64,000 nucleotides of DNA from the NCBI GenBank assembly GCA_018902385.1, contig JABSSW010000007.1, forward strand, positions 434,001-498,000, written 5' to 3'. The stretch's first letter is position 1; each line of letters begins with the position of its first letter. Below the pieces are notes generated by a model. That model searched no databases. It saw only the letters and a program-made list of their open reading frames with translations, and was not told where the DNA came from. This document shows, one piece after another, positions 45,518 through 57,276 of this stretch. A program made the position numbers and the translations under genes. Origin of the DNA: Physcia stellaris. Lineage: Eukaryota; Ascomycota; Lecanoromycetes; Caliciales; Physciaceae.

Positions 45518-46151
45518 GGTGGGCTAGCTGGCTGGAATCGTTGAGGAAGCTGGAGGTACGAGTTCTGGATGGCGGTCGAGATAGAGGCCGGACTGTGGTG
45601 TCACTGTGTCACAGGTGTTGAAGGGAGAGGTTCAGTTATGAGTCTTCAGCCTCGCCAGCCTCTCCGGTCCCCGTGAGTGAGACCCATGTGACATGTCATC
45701 CTTCGGGCTTCAGATTAATTCTTTCTAAAGCGTTTTAGCTGCTTCTGCGGCGTGACTCAGCCCTGTTTTGGGGGCTGAACTGGCTTCCGTTGGAGGCAAA
45801 GGAAGGACCCTAAGGCGTGGTAAGATTTGCAATCTTCTGGAATTCCTGATGTGGATGATTGCCATGGCGTTTGTCAAATCATGGAGTATTCAAGGATATC
45901 CAATCGAGGAAGATAGTATGAGGGCTAAGAGGCGCCTGCGACCCTGACCGCGACCGCGTCCGAGACATGCGAGAATCAAGATGTTGCATTATTAATTGTG
46001 CAAAAGCTACCATCAGATCACGCACTCAATCAAACTCATCAAAAGCATGAAATGCATGACAAGAAATGTTGTATGGTCTATATGATTTCAAATACAGGGG
46101 TATCATCGCTTCTATCATAGTCTCCCTCGTTTCCCTTTCCCTTGCAAGTAG
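45518..46151. other. Intergenic interval
   Basis: 634 bp: the MARVEL gene promoter side plus the 3' UTR side of the DUF1640 gene, both on the minus strand. No gene, repeat or RNA was recognised. Confidence 0.4.
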
Positions 46152-47589
46152 TCAACCCAGACTAACATAACTTGGCCCACTCCCCTCCTCTACGCTTCTC
46201 ATCATGACCTCTTCCGTCTGCGTCCCCATCTCGCGACTAGGGACAGTATGTGTCCCTCCACTGCTACCGCCGCCTCCAGCTCCTTCCCCTCTACCACTGT
46301 CCTTTCCCGTCGCAGCAGCTACCTTCTTCAACTCCACCTCCCTCGCTTCCCTTCTCCAGCTTGCAACCCTCAATGCTCCAAGCACCATCCCCGCCATGCA
46401 CACAATTGCCAAAACCGCTCTCCTCGTAATGAGCCAGCGCAGTCCCTCCACCTCGCTTTTGCTCTCACTGTTCAGAGCCACGGTGATCTTGTAATTGAGT
46501 TCTTGGATAGAGGATTCCCGAGTCTGATGCTGCATACGCACGCTCATCTTCCGGTCGTTGAGCAAGCCGCGAAGGTCATCTTTCAGCGCCAGAGATTCTT
46601 GGGAGGCGCGCTGAGAGAGTATGTCTACTTCATGCTGGAGGTGGGAGCGCTGAGTGGTTTTGGTCGCGGCAGAATTGCGGCGGAGGGCGAGGATTTCGGT
46701 GCGGAGCTCGGAGCAGGCGGCGCGGAAGAGGTATGTCTCCTACACATCCATAACCATAGGTTAGCTCCTAGAATCCACAATTTCATTCGATGCGCTTTAA
46801 TCAAGAGAAACATACATTTTCGACATCGGATTTTGAGACAAGGCCTTCCCGCGCTACGTCGAGGTTGAGAGCCAGTAGACTTCTGACGGCTTTCATAAGC
46901 GTTACGCTCTGCGCTTGGGTGAAGCCTCCCTTCTCAAGATCGCGGACTAGGGTGAAGGTATCAAAATGGTGGACATATGGAGGAGCGTGGAGGTGCGGCG
47001 GTTTATGTTCGTCGTCCGGTGAGTTCATCTGCAGAAGCCTTTCGAGCGGTTTTGCTTCTGCTATTTCCTGATTGGGTACCGACGCGTTTTCTTTGGGGTG
47101 GGATTCAGCTGCATCAAGCTTTATAGATGCCTCCTGCATCGCTGCTGCGGCACTCTTTGTTTGCGCATTTGTGACGTCCGAAGAAGCCTCCGTGGGTGGT
47201 TTATCCGGCTCCTTCGGTACAGCCGGGGCTTTCTTCTCATCCTGCTTCTGTGGTGGGGCTGCTTTCACTTCCTTCTCAATTGCCGTGGACAAAGACTTGG
47301 GCTCTTCCTTTTCGGTAGTGTTTTGTGGAGGTGATGGCGGCAATTGAGGCGGAGGATGGGGTTGATTCGCAGGCCCATAGCGCTGGGCGTAGGTTTCTTG
47401 TTTGCTTTTTGATGTGCTGGAGAAGACTGCCGCACACCCTACTTGCCGGTGGACTCGTACGGTGTGACGGGATATGACGGACTCAGGCTTTTTGATTGAG
47501 TGAAAGAGATGTGGGTATAAGAAGGTAAGACGTGGAACAGACATTGAAGTATGATGGAGAAACAGACGGGGCTTGAGGAAATGTCTCAT
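46152..47589 (-). CDS. DUF1640 / MCUR1-CCDC90-like mitochondrial membrane protein
   Basis: Exons 47589-46816 and 46739-46152 give 453 residues; the 76-nt intron ends TGTAG. The N-terminus is Arg/His/Ser-rich without acidic residues for about 60 positions, a likely mitochondrial presequence. A Pro/Lys/Glu-rich spacer follows, then the DUF1640 core: HHFDTFTLVRDLEKGGFTQA, QSVTLMKAVRSLLALNLDVA and KSDVENETYLFRAACSELRTEI. A long coiled coil (about 290-370) leads to a transmembrane helix (AVLAIVCMAGMVLGALRV) and a Gly/Ser tail of about 70 residues. Relatives are yeast Fmp32 and human CCDC90B/MCUR1, inner-membrane proteins with roles in respiratory assembly or calcium uptake. The pogo-like element inserts 130 bp upstream of its start. 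Confidence 0.88.
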
Positions 47590-47718
47590 CGAGAGGTCTT
47601 AGCGGAACCTTCCGCACCTGATAGGCTCCTGAGAGACTTGGCATGCACTGAGCCGAATTGGGGTTTCTCACTTGAAGTCATCGGTTTTCTACAACAAAAA
47701 TATGTTAGCAATACATTA

Positions 47719-48246
47719 CAGTCGTTTTAAAAAAGGTTGGCGGTCGGGAAACCCGAACCTCAGGTCCCCACCACACACCGAAATCTGGTGCACTTCGGAG
47801 CTCATCATGGAACAGCAATATCAACACGATGCAACGTCATTGTATCGAATAATATCTATCAATATGTCATATATATAACACATACAATCAATACACGAAT
47901 TTGTATAATGTAATTCGTTGTATTGTTGTGATGTGCATGTTGTTGACATATTGCTGAAATTTTTGCGTTAACAAAATTTTCAGACGAAGCACTTTTACGA
48001 AATAAACAGAAACATTTACGACATTGTGTTTTCACAACAATACATCGAAACAATTATTGAAATTCATACAATCAATAGTAATTGTGATGTTTTATAATTA
48101 TACGTCAAATTTAATCAATTAAATAACGTTGTGTATTGCTTTATGGCATGTTCTATGTATGAGCTCCGAAGTGCACCAGATTTGGGTGTGTGGTGGGGGA
48201 CCTGAGGTTCGGGTTTCCCGACCGCCAACCTTTCTTAAAACGACTG
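47719..48246. mobile_element. pogo/Tc1-like transposon remnant with ~97-bp TIRs
   Basis: A 528-bp element flanked by TA at 47717-47718 and 48247-48248. The termini begin CAGTCGTTTTAA and form inverted repeats of about 97 bp (47719-47815 and 48149-48246), differing by a few substitutions and single-base indels. The terminal repeats are GC-normal (GGTTGGCGGTCGGGAAACCC), whereas the 333-bp interior is AT-rich, has no CC and one GG, and keeps CA/TG and CG, like the block at 1-6145. No transposase remains, so it is a deletion derivative (MITE) of a TA-targeting element. It lies between the DUF1640 promoter and the 3' end of LAA1. Confidence 0.9.
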
Positions 48247-48473
48247 TAGCAACCTGTTATCAATAGGTTATGGGCCACCCGTGAAGTCAGTCCACTCTCC
48301 GAGATTCCATAATCTTTTACTCGTAGGCATGGAAAGCCAGCCTAAGCTAGGATGGAGACAGACCGAGAGAAACACTAGAGATATGGCTTGCTATATATCA
48401 AATCAAGTCTGATTAGAAGGATGTGCAATCCTCTCAGCTACCAAAGCACATGTCAGTCTACGTTAACATGCAA

Positions 48474-51400
48474 CTACTTGGATCCAAAATTGAACTTCAA
48501 CGCGATGGAAGGTTCACTCTCTTCTCTCTCATCCTGTCCCGCATCTTTCCTCCCCCCAAGACCTCCCTCCCGAATAACATTTTCCATGAATGTTCTTTGC
48601 TCAGGGGTCATTTTCGCCACCACGCTTCGAAACGCAGTCTGTTCGGCCCCAGCAAGTTCAAGTAAACGAGTAGCTGTCTCTTTGTAGACCAATTGGCCGT
48701 TTGCGGAAGCACGTGTAAGCATCATTGGTATGAGAACACTCGATACTGCTATGATACGCGTGAAATCTGCGGCCAACGAAGTAGCAAAGGAGATCAACGT
48801 GTGTGCAACCAAGCTCCGTACATTCTCCGGATCCCCTTGTGACTGATCACTGACGAAGATGACGAGGCGTGGAAAGAGGTATCGGGAAACAGCTTCATCA
48901 GTAGGGGACTTCGGAACTACAAGCAGCAGTGAGCGAAGGCAATTGGCCGCCACTTTAGCGAGGCCAACATCCTGAAAGCAGTCCAGCATGGAATCCAAGC
49001 CTTGGATGATGAGAGGATCGTTTGGAGGCAGGGCCCGGGACGAGGTTGTGAGTAGAATTGTGGAAGCCAGCAGGGTGTTTTTGCGCATGGGAGAGAGGCC
49101 TCTGATTCACGCCTTTGTGCGTGCCTCAGTATGGATAGAAATTGACGAAGGCATCCGAGGAGCTGCTTTGTAGCAGACGAAGAAGGCTTCGAGGGTACAA
49201 GCGTAATTATGAAGCGCTTGAAGATAGGTAAAGCCTGAGGTACAACAAGAGCTTGGCAAGGCCCTGTTCCAAGGATGGTGGCGAAAATATGAAGTATGCA
49301 TGCATGCAGATCTGTTTTAATAATGGAAGGAAAGATTCCAGAAGCATCGACTAGAGCCCCGAGCGATCCCTGTACGAGATGTACAGCGTCTTCCGTAAGT
49401 AACAGTCGTGATGCTGAACTTCGTTCTGCGAGGTTAGGGAGGAGACTTGCGAGCACCAAAACGATGATGCGAGTTAGCTGGAAGAGTTGCTCTATGTCTT
49501 CCGATAAGTGGTCTTCAGCCTCCTGTTCATCGTTCGCTGTCGGGTGCATCAGACAGAGATTTCGCGCGATGTCTACCACGACAGTCTGCACGCTGAGGCC
49601 TTCTGTCAGGGCCAATCGATCGAAAAGCTCGATGGTTTCCGAAAAAACCACATCTCGGAAAATAGCATTGCCAGAGACGGAAGGGCGTAGGATTTTCTTT
49701 AATGCTGAAAGGATGCTCAAAGTTTGCGCTTCTGGACTTGTTGAGTCATTTCCTCCCCGTGTCACGAGCGCTTCAACAGCGATACCAAAGAGAACGAAGA
49801 AGAATGCAACAGGTTCAGCTCGGTAATTGATGTTCGCTCCTGGTGACTTCAACCCATTGACGTGGGTCAGGCTGACTTTTCCATCGAGTGCATTGAAAAC
49901 AAATTCGCTGTCCTGGTCGATGAGGCTAGCTATCGCATCCACCAATTTCAACCAGGAGTCTTGGTAGAACTATGACTGTATTAGAATGCAAGCCTTGGCA
50001 AGAATTGGTGCTCTCAAACCTTGAGTAATGTCTGTCGGTTCATTGCCGCGTAGATCACGTCGAGGCTTTCATCTGCTCTGGCGGGCCCAGTACTGCTTGA
50101 TATGTCCGGTTCGAATCTCAAGCGTGCAAACTCTTGCAATGATGCCACCCAAAGCGGAGTGAGTCTGGCAACGTAGGGTTCCACAACTTTCACAAGGTAT
50201 TCCTGCTCGGTACTCGCAACCTGAAGCTCCGCCCATGCCGATAGTACAGCCATCCTAACCATTGTTTGAGCATTGGAACTCTGCACTTTGAAGTCTCCAA
50301 CAGCAGCATCGTGGGGATCATCTAGCAAGAACGTCAACTTTGGATCTTTAAGGCCTCTCGATCAGTAAACTTACTCTTCGTGAAGCTCTCTAAAGCGGCT
50401 ACGAGGAATTTCAATATCCTTCCCATGCGGTCGACATCTGTAACCAAGCCTGTGGCGATGAATGTAGCACAAACGCTGACAGCTGCTGAAGCAAGTTCAG
50501 GGGACGAATCTGCACCGAACGCGGGAGTAAGAGCAGAGCTTATCTGTGCTTGATATTGCTCAAGTAATAGGGCTTCTGAGAAGTCGGGGTCTGGCGTGGT
50601 TCCAAAAATCTATGCTGTAGGTCAAGAGCTGTCGAAGTAGAAATCCAACTCGGAGACTTACCACAAGGATTTGATCAATCAGTCTAAGACCCTTCACCCG
50701 AAGTTCGACCACTGACGAAGTCGAGGCAAGAAACGCGATTCTCACAACATCTGAGATCCTCTGTTGTAAGGCATGACCCGCTACAGAATCTGGATTCACA
50801 TCCCTGTCTTTACCGATGATTGCAACGAGATCATGAAGACATTGTAGGGCAAAAGAGCGAGCCTGCCAACACAATAGCTCCTGGCCTGTACTTTCACCAC
50901 TTGACGATTCTTGCTCCTTGTTTTCACTAGCTGCGAACCCAGCCACTTCCTCGTCTTGAAGATCCGGTGCAGCAGAAGCCTTCACCCCAGGGGTTGGCGG
51001 CACATCTAGCGTTCTCAAGGTGGTCCTTGTGAGCACACGTTGGCATCGGGAAATCCAAGCACCTGCTTCAGTCAAGCTTGACTGTCCTAGCCAGGTCAAT
51101 ACTATGTTTTGTAGACACTCGTGCTCCGGATTTTGGTTCAGGCCAAGCCATATCTGATCCTCTAAAGTATCACCAGCGAGCTGGAGGACTTGCTCAGCAT
51201 CACGTCGCATGAGGGAGTACAGTCCATCGATAGCGATTTCCCGAATTTGTTCATCGGATGAATCAAGATTTTCCTGCAGTTGACTTATGTATCGAGCCAA
51301 ATCGATGTGCTTAGAGTCGTACAGATTTATATGTTCCCAGCACCGTAAGCTTTCGGACTGTACTTTCTGAGTTACGTCAACATCGAACTCTTCAAGGAGC

Positions 51401-54400
51401 CTGAACATGAGGTCTCGGGCTTTCTTCAAATCTTGTATATCAGGACCAAGAACGTTCACCAAGGAATCAATGCTGTGAGCGATCACCACCCTGGTGGGGA
51501 GTTCAAGTTCCGAATTTGAAGTACCAGCTAAGGCAGACTCCTCGTTATGGGAATCACAGGTCCATAGCTGAGCAAGGAGACCGAGTGTACTTGCAACGTA
51601 GCCAGAGAAGGCCAGCCCTGCGGACTCGGCCACATCAGAAAGTGCCTCGATTGCACAGAAATGAACTACTGGATTCGGATCACTGCAGAGCGATAAAAGT
51701 ATCCCATGGATATTCTTCAAGTGAAGACCTGCCGCCATGCCGCCCACACTAGTATGGATTGATCCCAATGCCATCGCACAACCAGCGCGTGCACTTGGGT
51801 CTCTGTTCGTGACGATGATGTCAATGAGATCATTGACTTCATTCGTTGTGAAAGCATTTCCAGAACTGTTGCAGAGCTTTCCAAGGGCTTCATAGGCGAG
51901 ATTTCGCACGTACGGGTCATGATCAATAAGCAGCATCTGCGTTGTGTTCAGTAACTGCGTCTCCTATCATGCTGAGCTCACTGACCCTGAGAATATCTTG
52001 CAAGCACTGCTCAATTGCAGGATGTCTCAAATCACCTTGTTCTGCCGCAGTCTCCCCAACAGCTACTTTCAAAGCACCGAGTAAAGCCATTGCCGTATTG
52101 ACAGTGACTGCGGCCTTTCTTCCAGGATCTCTTTGGAGTACGGGAGACAAGACATAGGACGTCAATTGCTCAAGGACTGCCTCTTGAACTTTGGCGCTTT
52201 GTAGGGGAAGTGCAGATGCAAATAACGCAATTGCAGCATTAACCACTTCTGTTGCTGGCGGATCTGGGAGTTCATTCGACTCTTGTCGTCCTTGCAGGTG
52301 TAAAGAGATCGAGTCATGCTCTCGAGCTCCACAGATAGGGGTCAGAAACTGTGAAAGTTAGACGTTATCAATGTAAAAGGGCGATTTTTGACTGACTTCC
52401 TCATCAAAGTCCTCAATGCCATCGAGAGCGAGCCAATGTCTCCGAGCGTGGGCTTGCTCACCAGGCAAGGGCTTGATGCTCCAACGTTTGACTAGACCAG
52501 AGATGCCATAGCCGGAATTGTCAGCTATATCCCATATGCTGTCAAAGCTTGCAGCAGACGTTGCAATAGATGCTCCAAGGGATCCAGCTCTATAATTGTC
52601 AGGATCTGCGAACATAGTGACTGCTAGGTTTAGAAGATTGGACTGCGTCAAGACATCGCCGCTAGCGAGGGGACTTGAATTGATTAGTTTGGTGTAGCAT
52701 TGCAACACCCTTCGCCTCACCATCAGTATCAGGTCCTGGGTTTGCATCGAGAAACTGCTTTTCGTCGAAAGATCATCAGATCCTTTTCTTTCAGGAATCG
52801 ACTCTAAAAACTCCATTGTGTTATGCAGCATCATTGCAATCCGTTTGGAGACGTCCGTCGTAACGAGTCGGCCGTTGAACTCGAGGAAGGAGAGTATTGA
52901 GCCTAGAGTGCATTCTCGGACATGGGTCAGATAGCTAATCTCTGCGGTCGGCCGCTGTCCAGCGTTCTCTTTGGTCAGCGGCCTAGGCAGTGCATTTCTC
53001 CAGAGTAGTAAAAGCTGTGGGAGATGAATCTTGACAAAGTTCGGCCCTAGAGCCATGAGACCACCGATGAAAATCCACGCTACTTGTACCTGAGTACCTG
53101 CCACTCGGAGCTCGGACTGACCGCTGGATTTGAGAAGATCCGTTGCAATACTCAATACCCTGGCACTAATCTCAAGCGAGCTGTACAGCGGTCGCAAGGA
53201 AGAAATGCTGAGAACAGCAGCAAGGCCATTTGCGAATCCAACACATCGGCGTGCAGAATGTCGACCTTCAGACAGCTGGCCAAGTTCTCTGTTTGTATTA
53301 TTCATGCAAATTGACGCACAGGCGAGGAGCTGCTGTGGGCAGGCCAATACAAATGCTCGTAGACAATGAGAGACATGGATCTGCACAGTATAGCTCGGAT
53401 GTTCTATGACCTGTAGAAGCGTGTCTCGGCAACTTTCGGCAACAGCAGCGAATGCTGTCCCCAAAGACTTCGTAAGCGATGCGAGGGCGTCCAAAGCTCC
53501 AACAAGAGCGTGTTTGGAGGGTTCAGGTCGTTCTTTAATGACTTGAGGGTAATTCTTTAGCACATCATTGATCACAGTTTTGGCTGCGTTAAGGCGACCA
53601 GTCTCTCCCAATATCTGATTTCCTATGCAATCGGCGAGTATCCTCTTGACCATTTTCCTGGTAACTAGCAAACGATGTCGATCATAGCCGACTGACGGAC
53701 TGCTCAAAAGCTCCGTCAGCAGATGGTCCAAGATCTGACTGTAAGATCTTTCCACTAGGCTAATATCGAGATTTCTGAGAATAATTACATAGCAGCGTGC
53801 AATAGTCGCTCGAGCTTTACTGCTCGTGGTGGTACGTATATACTGGGCAGACAGCTGTTTGAGTAATTCTGGAAGCGTGAACTCGAGAAGGGTGGCATTT
53901 CGCTTTGCTGAGGGTGATGATGGCCGAGAGCCATCCTCTTCCCCTTCGTCAAAGCCCGCAGGAAGATTCTTTAGAGATTTCTTGGGCTTCTTGACCTTGA
54001 TAGTAGGTTTGGCAGATGCACGCTCCGAGTGAGACTTTACTAGTACGGCAGCCAGGCAAGCAGCAGCTGCATGCCTCGCTGCAGGTATTGGGCTGTCGAA
54101 GACTTTCCACAAGACCGTCTTCAGGATGTCAAAATCACTCGTTGTATCGAAATGATCTGTTCCTTTAATCAACGCTTCCAGTGTACCACATGCTCTTGCT
54201 TGTACGAGACCGGCCTTGTCATTCGAGGCGACTGAACGTGCGCTTTTCCAGATATCGCGTGCGACAGTCTCGTCGAGAGCTCCGCGTACAGCTACTACCA
54301 CGTTACCCAGTGATTTCGCTATCGCAGCTCGCAAACCAGCATGGTTTTGCGCAGACTTGAGGAGCCGTATCAGACCTGAGCATGTGACGTTTGAGAGGGT

Positions 54401-54883
54401 TATCGCGCTGTCGCCAGCAGTCTTATATACCTCTCCCAGGCAATACACAGCGGCATGCCGATTTTGCAACTCTTTCTCGCCCTTCCCCGCATTTATGATC
54501 GCAAGCAAATGGTTGATTGTATCGTAGAGAGGCTTCCTGTCGCCCTTGCCTAGTATATGTGCAAAGCATCGTCCCAAATTATTTCTAATGACCCTTGCAG
54601 GCGCAGGAGATGATAAATCGATCACTTGGAACAGCTCGCGAACCAAGGACGTCTGAACGGAGCATATTTCATCATGATCTAATTTTTTGGCGTAACGCTC
54701 AAGGTCGGAGACGAAGGTAAAGAGGTAAAGATCCTGCTGCTCGGAGGGCAGAGAATGTAGCCTTTTGATGTCCAATTGGAATCGAGAGGATATGCCATTT
54801 TTCTCTATATCGCGAGGGGGGTTAGAATCGCCGTTGGTAGTAGAAGTAGTCTGGTGAGCTGTTGACATATCAGTTCGAATCAA
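48474..54883 (-). CDS. LAA1: HEAT-repeat AP-1 accessory protein Laa1 (HEATR5), with a frame break
   Basis: Exons 54883-52397, 52348-51986, 51936-50662, 50609-50375, 50345-50020 and 49969-48474 give about 2060 residues if one missing base near 49082 is allowed for. Laa1/HEATR5 is a giant HEAT-repeat protein that binds AP-1 and clathrin for TGN-endosome transport. Conserved blocks include DEICSVQTSLVRELFQVI, ARVIRNNLGRCFAHI, DFDEEFLTPICGAREHDSI across intron 1, DHDPYVRNLAYEALG, LNQNPEHECLQNIVLTWL, LLEQYQAQISSALTPAFGAD and LVDAIASLIDQDSEFVF. Two oddities: the junction at 50374-50346 requires an intron of only 29 nt, and at 49078-49082 a run of five T (plus strand) breaks the frame inside CAK-NTLLASTILL. 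Start could be the second Met (54868). Confidence 0.88.
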
Positions 54884-55104
54884 ACTGGTGATTCAGGAGA
54901 GTCCTCGAGCTCTGAATAGCAGGGGCAGAAGCTGGGTTGTCGAGGGCGGCTAAAGCGTAGATCATCAATCGGCACTTAAGGCGTGGCTTGCAGACGGCAA
55001 CTTTACCCTGCCGGGGAGCATTTACTAGCTTGACTCACTTTAAACGTCTGTACACTTCATGCACAGTCTCTCCCCTCTCCAACGCACAGAACCCTTGCCT
55101 ATTG
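54884..55104. promoter_or_regulatory. Divergent LAA1 / TACO1-like promoter
   Basis: 221 bp between start codons. Short for a shared promoter; no exact site asserted. Confidence 0.4.
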
Positions 55105-56147
55105 ATGTCAACGCAGCTGTCTCAGATTCTACATTGCTTTCGTCATGTACGCCTGTACTCTGCAACTACACCAGCCCGCAGCTTTTCGTCGAGATCAGCC
55201 CTTTTTTCCGGACACAACAAATGGGCGAAGATCAAGCATGACAAGGCCAAGGAAGATGTAAGTCGCCAGCTGCATAATCCCTTTTCTCCTTCCTCTTATA
55301 CAAGCAACAAGACTCTAATCGCTACTTCAGGCGGGCAAATCCAAGCAACGCACCGCTCTTACCTCAGAACTAAGGACCATCGCAAAGCGTACAATCCCCC
55401 CCCCCATCTCCCACCCTTTGGCGAACCCTTCTTCAAGGCTCTTGAACGACGCTCATCCTTTCGTTCCCAAACAGTACACGGACCAGACCCAACCACCAAT
55501 CCCCGACTAGCGACCCTCATCGCAACCGCCAAAAAGTCCGGCCTCCCCAAAGCGACTTTAGAAGGCGCAATCGCTCGCGGCGCAGGGAAATCCCCAAGCG
55601 GAGCCGCGCTCGAATCACTCACCATTGAGGCGATGCTGCCCTCCTCAATAGCCGCCATCATCGAATGCCAAACCGACAACAAAGCCCGCACGCTATCGGA
55701 TATACGCTATCTCATCAAAGAGTTTGGAGGCACGGTCACGCCCACAAACCATCTGTTCGAACGCGCGGGGAAGGTCGTTCTGCAGGGCCGCGACGATGTT
55801 TTGGAGGACGATGTGTATATGTGCGCCATTGAAGCCGGTTGCACGGATATCGAATCTGCCAATGATGGGAATTTTAGCGTCTATACGGAGCCTCAGGAAA
55901 CGGCGGCGGTAGCAGAGGCGATTGTGAAGTCGACCGGGCTGCAGATTCTGAGCACGGATATCATCTGGGCGCCGAAGGAGGAAACGCAAGTGCAGGAGTC
56001 TGCCAGCGGCTTGACTGCAGAGCTCGTTGGTACGATTTCCGCTTTCTCTCTTTTTTTGGATTTGGACTGATAGTGCCACCAGAGAAGCTGGAAGACGATC
56101 CGAGTGTGCAGAATATTTTCTTGAATATCGACCGGCGGATGGTATGA
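55105..56147 (+). CDS. TACO1/YebC family mitochondrial translation regulator
   Basis: Exons 55105-55257, 55331-55388, 55475-56029 and 56074-56147 give 279 residues. After an Arg/Ser-rich presequence (HVRLYSATTPARSFSSRSAL) comes GHNKWAKIKHDKAKED, the YebC start, then AGKSKQRTALTSELRTIAKLHGPDPTTNPRL across two introns, KKSGLPKATLEGAIARGAGK, EAMLPSSIAAIIECQTDNKA, LIKEFGGTVTPTNHLFERAG and VYMCAIEAGCTDIE. Bacterial YebC and mitochondrial TACO1 relieve ribosome stalling; TACO1 is needed for COX1 translation. An open frame runs further upstream but lacks an ATG, so the ATG at 55105 is used. The last exon is short and its stop less certain. A run of ten C (about 55396-55405) lies in intron 2. Confidence 0.92.
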
Positions 56148-57276
56148 TGAGTGGCTTTGCATAAGATTTCAGCCATCCATGTGGTGGAACATTCTTGCAG
56201 CTACAATATGAAAGAAATTCCCAGGTATGCAATCATCCGCATCTCATTCTCCCTTGCCAACCACAGGAAGACGAGCTGATAGCAAACGAAGTACACGAAC
56301 AACCCGGATTTCCACAGCATCCTCTCGGTCTCCAAAACGAGAAAGGGCATCCACAAACGAGTCCATCCCTTAGCGAAGCTGGATACAATTGAGCTCGTCT
56401 CGGTTTAGACAACCACTTGGTCCGCAGCCCAAACCTTGATTTACCAAGGCGATCAACGGTGCTTCCATCTGGTCGAACTGCCCTCAGTATATTGCCACCA
56501 GCAAGACCCCATAACACCTCCACCTCCTCCATCCATCCAATAGACATCGTCACACCACGCGTCAGACCAAACCCCCATGACGACGCTGCCGCGCTCCTTG
56601 CTCAAGATTCGAGTGTTGGCTGGCCACCATTGCTATCTCGCCCGCAGCTCGAGGTAGCTCCTCCCTTCGACCCGAGCCAAAAAGCCAAAAAGCGAAATAG
56701 ATTTCAAGGAAAGCACCCAGTCGCACCTCTCAGATCGTCGGGTCATGTGTGATATAAATATTGAAAAAAACCATCCAACGTCTTCAAATTTGGTAGGAGA
56801 ATTAAACAAGCGAGAACAAAGGAAATGAAGGAGAACCGAGAACAGTGGGCTTTTCTTAGAGATACAGGTGATCCGGCAAGAACCCTAGCCGATGAGCCCG
56901 AAGACCGAATCTTTTTTTCTTGGAGGCACGGATTCCGTGCCCACACTCTTGTCCGTCTTGAAGCACCTTTTTGAGGGCTCATCTTGCTGGATCCTTCAAT
57001 ATTGATTTCCCAGATAAAAACAATAATTGAATTTTGGTAGAAAACAGGTGAAGAAAACCCTAGTAGTAGTATTGGCGAAAAGGGGGTCTTCAACCGGACC
57101 TTCTTCCTCTGACGTTGAGAATAAAATAATGTCTTGAAATCTATTTCGTACTCACCGGAGCCCAGCCCGTAGCCTTCATCCAAGGTAACAGAACAATAGC
57201 AAAATATATACACCCCTCAAGCCCACCACCCATACCCCACACCCCTCCCGCACCCCCTCCCCTTCCCCCAAACCAC
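56148..57276. other. Interval between convergent genes, one doubtful ORF
   Basis: 1.1 kb. A 111-codon plus-strand frame at 56417-56752 is Pro/Arg-rich and ends HPVAPLRSSGHV. It matches no family I know, but its composition is coding-like, so it could be the terminal exon of an unrecognised small gene. The rest is AT-richer and CCCC-rich near 57215-57270. No repeats or RNA genes were seen. Confidence 0.35.
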
